64,000 nt of DNA from JBNFVY01 sp049943335 (GTDB taxonomy: Bacteria > Pseudomonadota > Alphaproteobacteria > Rhodobacterales > Rhodobacteraceae): the NCBI RefSeq assembly GCF_049943335.1, contig NZ_JBNFVY010000004.1:248001-312000 (forward strand), given 5' to 3'. Made by a program: the position numbers and the translations under genes. The notes under the pieces were generated by a model. That model was given only the letters and a program-made list of their open reading frames with translations. It was not told where the DNA came from and searched no databases. Each line of letters starts with the position of its first letter. The first letter of the stretch is position 1. Below, piece by piece: positions 1 to 10,758 of this stretch.

Positions 1-1
1 C

Positions 2-1165
<1,164 letters not shown>

Positions 1166-1186
1166 CATCTGCTTGATAACGCGAAC

Positions 1187-1212
1187 AAAGGCGGGCCAGT
1201 GGCCCGCCTTTT
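1187..1212 (+). terminator. Rho-independent terminator of the helicase gene
   Basis: An 11-bp perfect stem (AAAGGCGGGCC, 1187-1197, with GGCCCGCCTTT, 1201-1211) closes on a 3-nt loop. It is followed by another T, 22 bp after the helicase stop codon. The A-rich 5' side and T-rich 3' side make it potentially bidirectional. Confidence 0.85.
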
Positions 1213-1422
1213 GCGTTCCGGGTCATAGCGCGCAGCCATGGGGCTATTGGGGCGGTCATCGGGTCGGGTATCGGGCGTTGCGTTAATCCAGCCCCTGCCC
1301 GGCAGCTGCCCGACGCATGTCCGACGTCAAGCAGACGCGATGCAGACAGTTTGCCGACACAAAGCCGACAGGCCTTTGGGCCATTAACCTGTTGATTCGA
1401 TTGAGCGTTCCAATGACGCGCG

Positions 1423-1445
1423 GCCCGCCCCCTTGGGGCGCGGGC
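1423..1445 (-). terminator. GC-rich hairpin downstream of rnj
   Basis: GCCCGC-CCCC, a TT loop, then GGGG-C-GCGGGC form an interrupted stem with one bulged base. It lies 39 bp beyond the rnj stop on the minus strand. There is no clear U-run, so it may only slow polymerase or stabilise the 3' end. Confidence 0.35.
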
Positions 1446-1483
1446 GCTGTCGTCAGACCGGGTTAAGAATCCGCCCGCCGGCC

Positions 1484-3145
1484 TCAGCCCAGACGGCTGA
1501 CGATCACGGTCGTTTCGGGTTTCTTGCCGATTTCGCTGTCCGCGGATTTGCGGATGATCTTGCGGATTTCTTCTTCCAGCCGGTCGTCATTGCGCAGAGT
1601 CTTGGCCCCCGCGCGCATCAGGAACTGGTTCACGTCTTCTTCCAGCACATCGATCAGCGGCGCGCGGCTGGCGCCGACCTCGGCCAGACCGCTCAGCTCG
1701 CACCACGCCTCGCCCAACGGCTCGTCGTTTTCGTCGATGATCAGCGTGCACACCACATGGCCGTTCAGCGCCATGCGGATGCGGTCGCGCACGATGCCGT
1801 CCATCGCCCCGATCTGCACCCGGCCGTCCAGGTAAGTCCTTCCAGTTTCGACGAATTCCGTGATCTTGGGTTCGTTGCCCTGCAGCTCGACCATGGTGCC
1901 ATTGGGCGCGATGACCGACTTGATGCCGTTCTTGCCGCCCAGTTTGGCATGGGCGCGCAGGTGGCGGTGTTCGCCGTGCATCGGGATCAGGAACTGGGGT
2001 TGGACCAGCTCGTGCATCTGGGACAGATCCGGCGCGTTGGCGTGGCCCGACACGTGGTAAAGATCGCTGTCGTTGATCACGTCCACGCCCATTTCGGAAA
2101 AGTTGTTCAGGATCCGCGCGACGGACATTTCATTGCCCGGAATGGTTTTCGAGCTGAACAGGAACGTGTCCCCCTCTTGCAGCTGAAAGCCCAGGTATTT
2201 TCCCCGGCTCAGCGCCGCCGTGGCCGCGCGCCGTTCGCCCTGGCTGCCCGTGGTCAGCAGCATCAGGTTTTCGCGTGGAATGCTGCCCGCATCCTCGGGG
2301 CTGACCACCTTGGGAAAATCAGTCAGAATGCCGGTTTCGATCCCGGCCGTCACCATCCGCCGCATCGCCCGACCCAGCAGCACAACCGAGCGTCCCGCCT
2401 TCGATCCGGCTTCGGCAAGCGTCTTGACCCGCGCGATATTCGACGCAAAGGTCGTCGCCGCAATCAGCTTGGGCGCATCGGCCACCAGCGCGGTGATATT
2501 GTCGATGATTTCCGCTTCAGAGCGGCCCGGTTTGGGCGAAAACACGTTGGTGGAATCGCAAACCAGCGCCTTGACGCCGCTGCGGCCCAATTCGGAAAAC
2601 GCTTCGTGGTCAAAGGGTTCGCCAACGCCCGGTTGGGTGTCGACCTTGAAATCGCCGGTGTGCACGATCCGCCCTGCTGGTGTGTCGATCACCAGCGCGC
2701 TGCTTTCGGGTATCGAATGGGAAATGGGCATGAACCCCACTTTGAACGGCCCGGCCGTGACCATTTCGGGGAACTTGTTGGCGGTCTTGATCGCCAGTTC
2801 GTCATGGCCGCGTTCTTCGAACTTCAGGCGCGCCAGATGGGCGGTGAACGAGCGCGCATAGATCGGCGCCTTGAGCCGGGGCCACAAGTGTCCCACCGCG
2901 CCGATGTGGTCTTCGTGCGCGTGGGTGATAAAGATCGCGTCCAGCCGGTCGGCCCGCTCGGCGATCCATTCGATGTCGGCAAAAATCAGATCGACACCGG
3001 GCGATCCGTCCATGTCCGGGAATGTGACGCCCAAATCGACAAGGATGTAACGCTCCTTGCCCTGAGGGCCGTAGCCGTAGACGTAACAGTTCATGCCGAT
3101 TTCGCCGGCGCCGCCAAGTGGCAGGTATATCAGGCGTTCACTCAT
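1484..3145 (-). CDS. rnj: Ribonuclease J
   Basis: 553 residues, normal length for RNase J, a cytoplasmic zinc-dependent 5'-3' exo/endoribonuclease of the metallo-beta-lactamase/beta-CASP family that matures and decays mRNA and rRNA. The metal-binding HAHEDH motif is near residue 75. It is followed by SHSIPES, HTGDFK, a beta-CASP core and VSGHA plus PMHGEHRH, which are the hallmark C-terminal histidines. The start MSERLIYLPLGGAGEIG overlaps the coaX stop by 8 nt, so it is probably translationally coupled as the last gene of the nuoN-birA-coaX-rnj run. Family identification is secure. Confidence 0.97.
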   Translation of the reverse strand: MSERLIYLPLGGAGEIGMNCYVYGYGPQGKERYILVDLGVTFPDMDGSPGVDLIFADIEWIAERADRLDAIFITHAHEDHIGAVGHLWPRLKAPIYARSFTAHLARLKFEERGHDELAIKTANKFPEMVTAGPFKVGFMPISHSIPESSALVIDTPAGRIVHTGDFKVDTQPGVGEPFDHEAFSELGRSGVKALVCDSTNVFSPKPGRSEAEIIDNITALVADAPKLIAATTFASNIARVKTLAEAGSKAGRSVVLLGRAMRRMVTAGIETGILTDFPKVVSPEDAGSIPRENLMLLTTGSQGERRAATAALSRGKYLGFQLQEGDTFLFSSKTIPGNEMSVARILNNFSEMGVDVINDSDLYHVSGHANAPDLSQMHELVQPQFLIPMHGEHRHLRAHAKLGGKNGIKSVIAPNGTMVELQGNEPKITEFVETGRTYLDGRVQIGAMDGIVRDRIRMALNGHVVCTLIIDENDEPLGEAWCELSGLAEVGASRAPLIDVLEEDVNQFLMRAGAKTLRNDDRLEEEIRKIIRKSADSEIGKKPETTVIVSRLG

Positions 3146-3920
3146 GGTTGCCTTGGTCCTTGTTGTATTTATGGATGACGGTCAGCCCGTGGATCGTCAG
3201 AAATTCGTCAAAGACGTCGAACAGCGCATCGCCCTGCTGAAAAAGGGGCGCCAAGCCGCCGGTCGAAACCACACGCATGGGGCGCCCGTATTCGGCGCGG
3301 ATCTGGTCGCAGATGCCGCGTACCAGCCCGACATAGCCCCAGAACACGCCCGATTGCATACATTCGACCGTGTTGGTGCCAATGACCTTTTGCGGTTTGG
3401 TGACATCCACATGGGGCAATGCGGCGGCGGCCTCGTGCAGGGCTTGTAGCGACAGGTTGACCCCGGGCGCAATCACCCCGCCCACGTAGGCGCCATCGGC
3501 GGCCACCACGTCAAAGGTGGTCGCCGTGCCGAAATCGACGACGATCAGATCGCCCCCGAACCGGTCATAGGCGCCCGCGGCATTGACCAGCCGGTCCGGA
3601 CCGACGGTGGTGCCTTCGTCCACGCGCGCGGCCTGAGGCAACGCGCATTCGGGTTTGCCCACAACCAGCGGGCGGCAATTGAAATAGCGGTCGGCCAGAA
3701 CACGTAAGTTGAACACAACCTGCGGCACGGTCGACGAGATGATGACTTCGGTGATATCGGCTTCGATCCCGTCCAGTTTCATCAGCGTGGACAGCCAGAC
3801 ATAGTACTGATCGGCGGTGCGCAGATGCTCGGTTGAGGCCCGCCAGGTGGCAACAAATTCCCCGCCATCCCAGATCGCGAACACGGTGTTCGTGTTGCCG
3901 GTATCGATGCAAAGCAGCAT
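3138..3920 (-). CDS. coaX: Type III pantothenate kinase
   Basis: 260 residues. Phosphorylates pantothenate in the first step of coenzyme A synthesis, and belongs to the ASKHA fold. The N-terminal phosphate loop DTGNTNT is at residues 6-12. GPDRLVNAAGA near 108 and DFGTATTFDVV near 129 are the other CoaX signature blocks. It lies 12 bp after birA and overlaps rnj by 8 nt. No CoaA or type II kinase is in the window, so this may be the cell's pantothenate kinase, but that is inference. Confidence 0.96.
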   Translation of the reverse strand: MLLCIDTGNTNTVFAIWDGGEFVATWRASTEHLRTADQYYVWLSTLMKLDGIEADITEVIISSTVPQVVFNLRVLADRYFNCRPLVVGKPECALPQAARVDEGTTVGPDRLVNAAGAYDRFGGDLIVVDFGTATTFDVVAADGAYVGGVIAPGVNLSLQALHEAAAALPHVDVTKPQKVIGTNTVECMQSGVFWGYVGLVRGICDQIRAEYGRPMRVVSTGGLAPLFQQGDALFDVFDEFLTIHGLTVIHKYNKDQGNHE

Positions 3921-3932
3921 TGCCAGCCCCTT

Positions 3933-4685
3933 TCAGAAAAATATCTCTGCCGCGGCGATCGTCTTGCGGCCTGCTGGCGTGGATAGAACAAGATTGCCGG
4001 CCTCGTCCACCGTCTCGAAGGTACCGGTGGTTTCGTCGCGCAAGGTGCGCGCGGTGATCACCTCGCCCAGCCGGGCGGCGCGGGCCAGCCACGCGCGCCG
4101 GATCGGCGAGAACCCGTAGGTGAGGAACTGCGTTTCGTAATGCGTATAGGCCGGGGCCAGCAGGTCCAGGAATTCTTCGGGGCTGATCCGCGCGCCGGTT
4201 TCGCCCAACACGCTGACGGGTGGCACCGCGCCCGGCTCGACGTCATCTGGATCGGGCGCTGCGGCCAGGTTCACCCCGATGCCGATTGCGATATGGCTGA
4301 TTGCATCATGCTGCCCTGTGCTTTCCAGCAGGATACCGGCGACCTTGCCACCGTTCATCAACACATCATTGGGCCATTTCAGCGCAAAAGGGTCGGTGCG
4401 CCCGGTGGCCCGAACAAGTGCGTCATGCAGGGCAAGCGCGGCCACAAAGCTGCGCAGGGCGACCTTTTGGGGCGGCTCTGCAGGGCGCATGACCAGCGTC
4501 GCGGCGAAATTGCCCGGCGGCATGACCCACGCCCGGCCGCGGCGCCCCCGCCCGGTGGTTTGCGTCAACGCCAGAATCCATTCAGGGCCGTGCAAAGAAG
4601 CCGCCACGCGGGCGGCCTCGGCATTGGTGCTATCGGTTTCGGGCAGGATGCGCCGCCCGACACCTGGGGGCCAGTTATCGGACAA
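3933..4685 (-). CDS. birA: Biotin--[acetyl-CoA-carboxylase] ligase
   Basis: About 250 residues. A group I (monofunctional) biotin protein ligase with no N-terminal DNA-binding domain, so not itself a repressor. DSTN near the N-terminus, TTGRGRRGRAW (biotinyl-5'-AMP loop) and KWPNDVL are visible. A TTG start at 4685 gives LSDNWPPGVGRR, which matches where homologues begin and overlaps the nuoN stop by 11 nt. An upstream ATG at 4718 would overlap nuoN by 44 nt and is less likely. Expected substrates include acetyl-CoA carboxylase and the MccA biotin domain encoded in this window. Confidence 0.92.
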   Translation of the reverse strand: MSDNWPPGVGRRILPETDSTNAEAARVAASLHGPEWILALTQTTGRGRRGRAWVMPPGNFAATLVMRPAEPPQKVALRSFVAALALHDALVRATGRTDPFALKWPNDVLMNGGKVAGILLESTGQHDAISHIAIGIGVNLAAAPDPDDVEPGAVPPVSVLGETGARISPEEFLDLLAPAYTHYETQFLTYGFSPIRRAWLARAARLGEVITARTLRDETTGTFETVDEAGNLVLSTPAGRKTIAAAEIFF

Positions 4686-6114
4686 GAGCGTTCGCCGCTT
4701 GTGCGGCCATGGCGTCAACGCCGAACAGGTTGACCGCGCCGACCAACATGATCGCGGCGGATGCCATCAGGAACACCCAAGGCACGACGGCGCCAACAGG
4801 ATCCAGGCTGTCGCCCTCTTCCCCGAAGTACATGTAATAGACGATGCGCAGGTAATAGAACAAACCGATGACCGACGCGATCCCGGCTGCGACCACCAAC
4901 AGGGACAGCCCGCCCTGCCATGCGGCCAGGAACACGCCCAGTTTCGCAAAAAAGCCGATAAAGGGCGGCACACCGGCCAGCGAAAAGAACAACACCATCA
5001 GCGCCAGCGCTTTCAGCGGTTCGCGTTTGGCATACTGGTTCAGACTGGCGATATCGGTGACCGGCTGGCCGTCACGCTCCATCGTCAGGATGAAGGCGAA
5101 GGTGCCGATGTTCATTGTCACATAGATCGCCATGTAGGTCAGCATCGCCTGCACGCCGCCCGCCGTGCCCGCGGCCAGCCCCATCAGCGCGAACCCCATG
5201 TGCGCGATCGAAGAATAGGCCATCAGGCGCTTGATGTTGGTCTGCCCGATCGCGGCGACCGAACCGAACAGCATAGACGCCACGGCCAGAACGGCGATGA
5301 CCTGCGTCCAGTCGCCGGTGACCTGCCCGAACGCGTCATGCATCAGCCGGGCGAACAGACCCATAGCCGCCATCTTGGGCGCGGTGGCAAAGAAGGCGGT
5401 GACCGGCGTGGGCGATCCTTCGTAAACGTCCGGCGTCCACATGTGGAACGGAACCGCCGAGACCTTGAACGCCAGACCCGAGATCATGAACACCAGCCCG
5501 AACAACAGGCCCAGCGAAACATGTCCGTCCTGCGCTACGGTGATGATGCCGCTGAACGCAGTGGTGCCCGCAAAGCCATACACCAGCGATGCACCAAACA
5601 GCAGCAGGCCGGAGGACAGCGCGCCCAGCACGAAATACTTCAGGCCCGCTTCGGTGGATTTCACACTATCGCGGCGCAGCGAGGCGATGACATACAGCGC
5701 CAGAGACTGCAGCTCGAGCCCCATGTAAAGCACCATCAGATCGCCCGCGGACACCATGACCATCATGCCGACCGTGGCCAGCGCCACTAGCACCGGGTAT
5801 TCAAAACGCAGCAAATCGCGCTTGGCCATGTAGCCTTCGCTCATCACAAGGACGGCGGCTGCGGACAGCAGGATCGTGACCTTGGCAAACCGCGCAAAGG
5901 CGTCATCGACATACATCCAGCCAAAGCCGATCACGGCGCCCTGTCCGGTTACGCCGATCCAAAGGCCCAACAGGGCCATGACAGCGGCGGTCACCCAGAC
6001 CAGCAACGGCGCCATCTTGTCCTTGCCCGTGTAGACGGTAAAGACCAGCGCCAGCATGGCGTAGACAGCCAGCAGCAGCTCGGGCAAAACGGTCGAGATA
6101 TCAACAGAGCTCAT
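4675..6114 (-). CDS. nuoN: NADH-quinone oxidoreductase subunit N
   Basis: 479 residues. One of three antiporter-like proton-pumping membrane subunits of complex I. It is strongly hydrophobic, with around 13-14 apparent transmembrane helices. The conserved half-channel sequence KVSAVPFHMWTPDVYEG and the block IKRLMAYSSIAHMGF are both present. The ATG at 6114 (MSSVDISTVLPELL) is 10 bp after the nuoM stop. A longer reading from 6183 would run back into nuoM and is rejected. Confidence 0.97.
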   Translation of the reverse strand: MSSVDISTVLPELLLAVYAMLALVFTVYTGKDKMAPLLVWVTAAVMALLGLWIGVTGQGAVIGFGWMYVDDAFARFAKVTILLSAAAVLVMSEGYMAKRDLLRFEYPVLVALATVGMMVMVSAGDLMVLYMGLELQSLALYVIASLRRDSVKSTEAGLKYFVLGALSSGLLLFGASLVYGFAGTTAFSGIITVAQDGHVSLGLLFGLVFMISGLAFKVSAVPFHMWTPDVYEGSPTPVTAFFATAPKMAAMGLFARLMHDAFGQVTGDWTQVIAVLAVASMLFGSVAAIGQTNIKRLMAYSSIAHMGFALMGLAAGTAGGVQAMLTYMAIYVTMNIGTFAFILTMERDGQPVTDIASLNQYAKREPLKALALMVLFFSLAGVPPFIGFFAKLGVFLAAWQGGLSLLVVAAGIASVIGLFYYLRIVYYMYFGEEGDSLDPVGAVVPWVFLMASAAIMLVGAVNLFGVDAMAAQAANALVR

Positions 6115-6124
6115 GTCCGGCCCC

Positions 6125-7660
6125 TCAATGTTCTGCCGATGCCAGCTGGTCGGCTGGCAGCGCGGCTTGATAGTTGTCGACAAGCGCCTCGACCGAGGGG
6201 CCTATGATGTCGGTCACCAGGCTGGGATAGACGCCCAGCAACAGTGTCATGACGATGAGCGGCGCGAAGATCCATTTTTCACGGGCGCTCATATCGGTGA
6301 TCGACTTCAGGCTTTCCTTGATCAGATCGCCCATGACGACCCGGCGATAGAGATAAAGCGCATAGAGCGCTGACAGGATCACACCTGTCGTGGCGATCAT
6401 GGCGATCCAGGTGTTGACCTGGAAAAGACCCATCAGCACCAGGAATTCCCCGATGAACCCGCTGGTCCCGGGCAGCCCCACGTTGGCCATCGTGAACAGC
6501 ATGAAGATCAGCGCATAGGCCGGCATCCGGTTCACCAAGCCGCCATAGGCGTCAATGTCGCGGGTGTGCATTCTGTCATAGATCACGCCGACACACAGGA
6601 ACAGCGCGCCCGACACAAAGCCATGGCTGATCATCTGAAAGATTGCGCCGTCAACACCCTGCTGGTTGGCGGCAAAGATACCGGCCGTCACATAGCCCAT
6701 GTGGGCGACGGACGAATAGGCGATCAGCTTTTTCATATCCTCCTGCACCAGCGCCACAAGCGAGGTGTAGACAATGGCAATCACACTCAACCACAGCACC
6801 AGCGGGGTAAACATATCTGATGCGATGGGGAACATCGGCAGGCTGAAGCGCAGAAAGCCATAGCCGCCCATTTTCAGCAAGATCGCGGCCAACACAACCG
6901 ACCCGGCCGTCGGGGCCTGCACGTGGGCGTCCGGCAACCAGGTGTGCACCGGCCACATCGGCATTTTCACCGCGAAACTGGCAAAGAAAGCCAGCCAGGC
7001 CAGCGTCTGCATCCCGCCTGCGACCTGCCAGCCCAGCACGGTGATCGGGCCGGCGCTGAATTCGTGGCTCAGCAACGCGACGATATCCGTCGTGCCCGCA
7101 TCCACATACATGGCGACCATCGCCACCAACATCAGGATCGACCCCAGGAAGGTGTAGAGGAAGAACTTGAACGCCGCGTAGATGCGGTTCGCCCCGCCCC
7201 AGATGCCGATGATCAGGAACATCGGGATCAGGCCAGCTTCGAAAAACAGGTAAAACAGCACCAGGTCCAGGGCCATGAAAACGCCCAGCATCAGGGTTTC
7301 CAGAACCAGGAACGCGATCATGTATTCCTTGACCCGGATTTTGACATCCCAGCAGGACCAGATCACCAGCGGCATCAGGAAGGTGGTCAGCATCACGAAC
7401 AGCACGCTGATCCCATCCACGCCCATCTTGTAGGTCAGACCCATCAGCCAATCGCGCTCTTCCACGAACTGAAACCCGGTGTCGTTCGGGTCGAATTCGG
7501 CAATCACGAACAGCGATATCAGGAACGTCGCGGTGGTCGCGAACATGGCCAGCCATTTGGCGTTTCGCTGCGCCGCCTCATCGTCGCCACGCAGAAGCAG
7601 CGCCATGATCAGAGCCGCCAACAATGGCAAAAACGTAATCAGGGAAAGGAGGTTTTCCAT
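6125..7660 (-). CDS. nuoM: NADH-quinone oxidoreductase subunit M
   Basis: 511 residues, antiporter-like membrane subunit of complex I. The core sequences KMPMWPVHTWLPDAHVQAP and KKLIAYSSVAHMGYV are diagnostic of NuoM and include the lysines used in proton translocation. The start codon shares one base with the nuoL stop (TAATG), so translation is likely coupled. It is followed by nuoN after 10 bp. Confidence 0.98.
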   Translation of the reverse strand: MENLLSLITFLPLLAALIMALLLRGDDEAAQRNAKWLAMFATTATFLISLFVIAEFDPNDTGFQFVEERDWLMGLTYKMGVDGISVLFVMLTTFLMPLVIWSCWDVKIRVKEYMIAFLVLETLMLGVFMALDLVLFYLFFEAGLIPMFLIIGIWGGANRIYAAFKFFLYTFLGSILMLVAMVAMYVDAGTTDIVALLSHEFSAGPITVLGWQVAGGMQTLAWLAFFASFAVKMPMWPVHTWLPDAHVQAPTAGSVVLAAILLKMGGYGFLRFSLPMFPIASDMFTPLVLWLSVIAIVYTSLVALVQEDMKKLIAYSSVAHMGYVTAGIFAANQQGVDGAIFQMISHGFVSGALFLCVGVIYDRMHTRDIDAYGGLVNRMPAYALIFMLFTMANVGLPGTSGFIGEFLVLMGLFQVNTWIAMIATTGVILSALYALYLYRRVVMGDLIKESLKSITDMSAREKWIFAPLIVMTLLLGVYPSLVTDIIGPSVEALVDNYQAALPADQLASAEH

Positions 7661-9768
7661 TATTCAGCCCCCCCGCCGATCGTCATCCAGGTAATCAAAA
7701 GCGCTATCCCCAGAACCATCGCGAATGCGTAGTGAAACAGGTACCCCGATTGGGCCCGCCCCGCGAGGCGCGTCAGCATCGGGATGAAGCCCATGGCGAT
7801 GCCGTTCAATGTCCCGTCGATGATTTTGCCATCACCGCGCTTCCACAAGAAGCGTCCCAACGCCTGCGCCGGGCGGACAAACAGGAAATCGTAGATTTCG
7901 TCAAAGTACCACTTGTTGAGCAGGAAATTGTAGAGCGGCTTTTGCTGCTGGGCCAGGATGCCCGGCAGTTCGGGCTTGCGGATGTACATGAGCCAGGCCA
8001 GCGCCAGACCGATCAGCATCGAAACGAACGGCGACACCTTGACCCACGTGGGCGCGTGGTGCGCATCGTCCATCACGTGATTGTCCGGCGCCATAAAGAT
8101 CGCGCCCTGCGGTGCAACGCCCGCAATTGCGTGATCATCCGTAGCGGCGGGATCGCCTGCCCCATGATCGTCAGCTTGCGCATGCGCCTCGGCGGCGCCG
8201 TGGTCATCGCTTGCCCCCAGATCAGCGGTTTCCTCGTGATGGGCGGGAACGCCGAAGAAGCGGTTCACCTGATCATGATCGCCAAAGAAACTGCCGTACC
8301 AGATCATGCCGGCAAAAATTGCCCCCAGCGACAAGATGCCCATCGGGATCGTCATGACTGCCGGGCTTTCATGCGCGTGGTCATGGGTGTGCTTGTCCCC
8401 GCGCGGCGTGCCATAGAAGGTCAGGAAAATCAGGCGCCAGCTGTAGAAACTGGTGAACAGCGCCGCGATCACCAAGGCCCAGAAGGCAAACCCGACACCG
8501 CTGGCATAGGCGCTTTCGATGATCGCATCCTTGGACAGGAACCCGGCAAACCCGATGTGCGTCAACGGGATGCCGACGCCGGTGATGGCGAATGTGCCGA
8601 TCATCATCATCCAATAGGTAAAGGGGATCTTTTTGCGCAAACCGCCGTAGTTCCGCATGTCTTGTTCATGGTGCATCGCGTGGATGACCGACCCGGCCCC
8701 AAGGAACAGCATCGCCTTGAAGAACGCGTGTGTGAACAGGTGGAACATGGCAGCTGAATAAACGCCTGCGCCTGCGGCCACGAACATATAGCCCAGCTGC
8801 GAACAGGTCGAATAGGCAATGACGCGCTTGATGTCGTTCTGTACCAGCCCGACGGTGGCGGCGAAAAAGGCCGTGGCCGCCCCGATATAGATGATGAACA
8901 TCTTGGCCTGAGGCGCGTATTCGATCAGCGGCGACATGCGGCAGACCAGGAAAACGCCCGCGGTCACCATCGTTGCGGCGTGGATCAGGGCCGACACGGG
9001 CGTCGGGCCCTCCATCGCGTCCGGCAGCCATGTATGCAGGAACAGCTGCGCCGATTTGCCCATTGCCCCGACGAACAGCAGGAAGGCCAGCAGGTTTGCC
9101 GCGTTCCAGTCGGTCCACAAGAAGCGCAACTGGGTTTCGGCGAGGGTCGGCGCGGCTGCAAACACGTCATCCATCTGGATGCTGTCGACCAGGAAGAACA
9201 GGCCAAAGATACCCAGAGCGAAGGCAAAGTCGCCGACGCGGTTCACGACGAAGGCCTTCATTGCCGCAGCGTTGGCACTGGGTTTCTTGAAGTAAAAACC
9301 GATCAGCAGGTACGAGGCGACGCCCACGCCCTCCCAGCCGAAGAACATCTGAACCAGGTTGTCGGCCGTCACCAGCGCGAGCATCGCGAAGGTGAAGAAG
9401 GACAAATAGGCAAAGAAACGTGCGCGATAGGGTTCGGCATCGGAGAAATTTTCGTCATGGGCCATGTAGCCCAGCGAATACATATGCACGAGCGCCGAAA
9501 CCGTCGTCACCACGATCAGCATGATCGCCGTCAGGCGGTCCAGACGGATGCTCCAATCGGTGGAAAGCGAACCGCTTTCGATCCAGCGCATGATCTGGAT
9601 TTGCTGGGTTTCCCCGTCAAACCCAAGAAAGATGATCCACGACAACAGGCAAGCCAGGAACAGCAGCCCCGTCGTCAGGTACTGCGCGCCCTTTTCGCCG
9701 ATGATCCGCCAACCAAAGCCAGCGATGAGCGCGCCAATGAGCGGCGCAAAGAGGATGATGGTCGCCAT
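7660..9768 (-). CDS. nuoL: NADH-quinone oxidoreductase subunit L
   Basis: 702 residues, the distal proton-pumping subunit carrying the long lateral helix of complex I. GKSAQLFLHTWLPDAMEGP and KRVIAYSTCSQLGYM are diagnostic. Between the antiporter core and the C-terminal helices is a hydrophilic loop (roughly residues 455-570) rich in His, Asp and Ala, with HTHDHAH, HHEE and repeated DDHGA-like stretches. NuoL is longer than the roughly 610-residue E. coli protein mainly because of this loop. It starts 7 bp after the nuoK stop. Confidence 0.98.
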   Translation of the reverse strand: MATIILFAPLIGALIAGFGWRIIGEKGAQYLTTGLLFLACLLSWIIFLGFDGETQQIQIMRWIESGSLSTDWSIRLDRLTAIMLIVVTTVSALVHMYSLGYMAHDENFSDAEPYRARFFAYLSFFTFAMLALVTADNLVQMFFGWEGVGVASYLLIGFYFKKPSANAAAMKAFVVNRVGDFAFALGIFGLFFLVDSIQMDDVFAAAPTLAETQLRFLWTDWNAANLLAFLLFVGAMGKSAQLFLHTWLPDAMEGPTPVSALIHAATMVTAGVFLVCRMSPLIEYAPQAKMFIIYIGAATAFFAATVGLVQNDIKRVIAYSTCSQLGYMFVAAGAGVYSAAMFHLFTHAFFKAMLFLGAGSVIHAMHHEQDMRNYGGLRKKIPFTYWMMMIGTFAITGVGIPLTHIGFAGFLSKDAIIESAYASGVGFAFWALVIAALFTSFYSWRLIFLTFYGTPRGDKHTHDHAHESPAVMTIPMGILSLGAIFAGMIWYGSFFGDHDQVNRFFGVPAHHEETADLGASDDHGAAEAHAQADDHGAGDPAATDDHAIAGVAPQGAIFMAPDNHVMDDAHHAPTWVKVSPFVSMLIGLALAWLMYIRKPELPGILAQQQKPLYNFLLNKWYFDEIYDFLFVRPAQALGRFLWKRGDGKIIDGTLNGIAMGFIPMLTRLAGRAQSGYLFHYAFAMVLGIALLITWMTIGGGAE

Positions 9769-9775
9769 GGCTCGA

Positions 9776-10081
9776 TTACCCCTTCATCACGTTGACGTCT
9801 TCGACGTCGATGGTGCCGCGGTTGCGGAAGAAGCACACCAGGATGGCCAAGCCGATCGCGGCCTCGGCGGCAGCAACCGTCAACACGAACATGGTGAACA
9901 CTTGCCCCACCAGATCGCCCAAAAAGGACGAGAAGGCGACGAAGTTGATGTTGACCGCCAGAAGCATCAGTTCGATCGACATCAGGATGATGATGACGTT
10001 CTTTCGGTTCAGAAAGAGCCCGAAAATGCCGATGACAAACAGCGCTCCGGCCACTGTCAGGTAATGTTCAAGTCCGACCAT
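9776..10081 (-). CDS. nuoK: NADH-quinone oxidoreductase subunit K
   Basis: 101 residues, the usual size. A three-helix membrane subunit of complex I. The start MVGLEHYLTVAGALF matches the family. Buried glutamates in SIELML and AAAEAAIG belong to the chain of charged residues in the membrane arm. The 68 bp between nuoJ and nuoK holds no gene, so a longer N-terminal reading is rejected. Confidence 0.97.
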   Translation of the reverse strand: MVGLEHYLTVAGALFVIGIFGLFLNRKNVIIILMSIELMLLAVNINFVAFSSFLGDLVGQVFTMFVLTVAAAEAAIGLAILVCFFRNRGTIDVEDVNVMKG

Positions 10082-10149
10082 GTCGTCCCTCGTCTCAATG
10101 TCCCCCCGCCCTGTCGGCGGTTTATTCATTTCGGGGTCGCCCCCGGCGG

Positions 10150-10758
10150 TTACAGCCCCTGCCCGGGCTTGACGTCTTTCATCTCCAGCGCCTCGGCCGG
10201 ATCGCGCCACATCTGGGCCAGTACGTTCTGGCGCTTGATGTTCTGGCGGTGGCGCAAAGTCAGCACGATGGCCCCGATCATCGCGACCAGCAGAACCAGA
10301 CCGGCCAGCTGGAAGATCAGGATGTAGTCGTCATAGATCAGTTGGCCCAAAGCGGCCGTGTTCTGGATGTTCGGGTCAATCGGGGCAACGCGCAGACCGG
10401 CGGCCTGCTCGGCACTGGTCCATGCGCCAAAGGCCAGCGCAAACTGCATCAGGATCACGACCCCGATCAGCAGGGCCAGTGGCATGTACTTGGCCATTTC
10501 CGCCCTCAGCTCGGCGAAATCGACGTCCAGCATCATGACCACGAACAAAAACAACACCGCGACCGCGCCGACGTACACGATGACCAAAATCATCGCCACG
10601 AATTCCGCGCCCAACAGCACGAACAGCCCCGCAGCCGTCAAAAATGTCAGAATCAGCCACAGCACCGCATGCACCGGGTTGCGCGCGATGACCGTGAACA
10701 GCCCCGCCGCCACCAGCACGATGGCAAAGACGTAGAATGCAAAATCGGCGACCGTCAT
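10150..10758 (-). CDS. nuoJ: NADH-quinone oxidoreductase subunit J
   Basis: 202 residues with five apparent transmembrane helices. The conserved third-helix block EFVAMILVIVYVGAVAVLFL identifies NuoJ, whose pi-bulge helix rearranges during turnover in known complex I structures. Its start overlaps the stop of the preceding AhpD-like gene by 4 bp (ATGA), so that accessory gene is built into the operon. Confidence 0.97.
   Translation of the reverse strand: MTVADFAFYVFAIVLVAAGLFTVIARNPVHAVLWLILTFLTAAGLFVLLGAEFVAMILVIVYVGAVAVLFLFVVMMLDVDFAELRAEMAKYMPLALLIGVVILMQFALAFGAWTSAEQAAGLRVAPIDPNIQNTAALGQLIYDDYILIFQLAGLVLLVAMIGAIVLTLRHRQNIKRQNVLAQMWRDPAEALEMKDVKPGQGL

Noticed and set aside
1433..3178. 581-codon plus-strand open frame opposite rnj
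   Set aside because: Exactly antisense to a certain RNase J gene; Arg/His/Gln-rich, no domain. Typical mirror frame in high-GC DNA.
4279..5790. 503-codon plus-strand frame opposite birA and nuoN
   Set aside because: Antisense to hydrophobic nuoN; His/Gln/Arg-rich product is the mirror of membrane helices.
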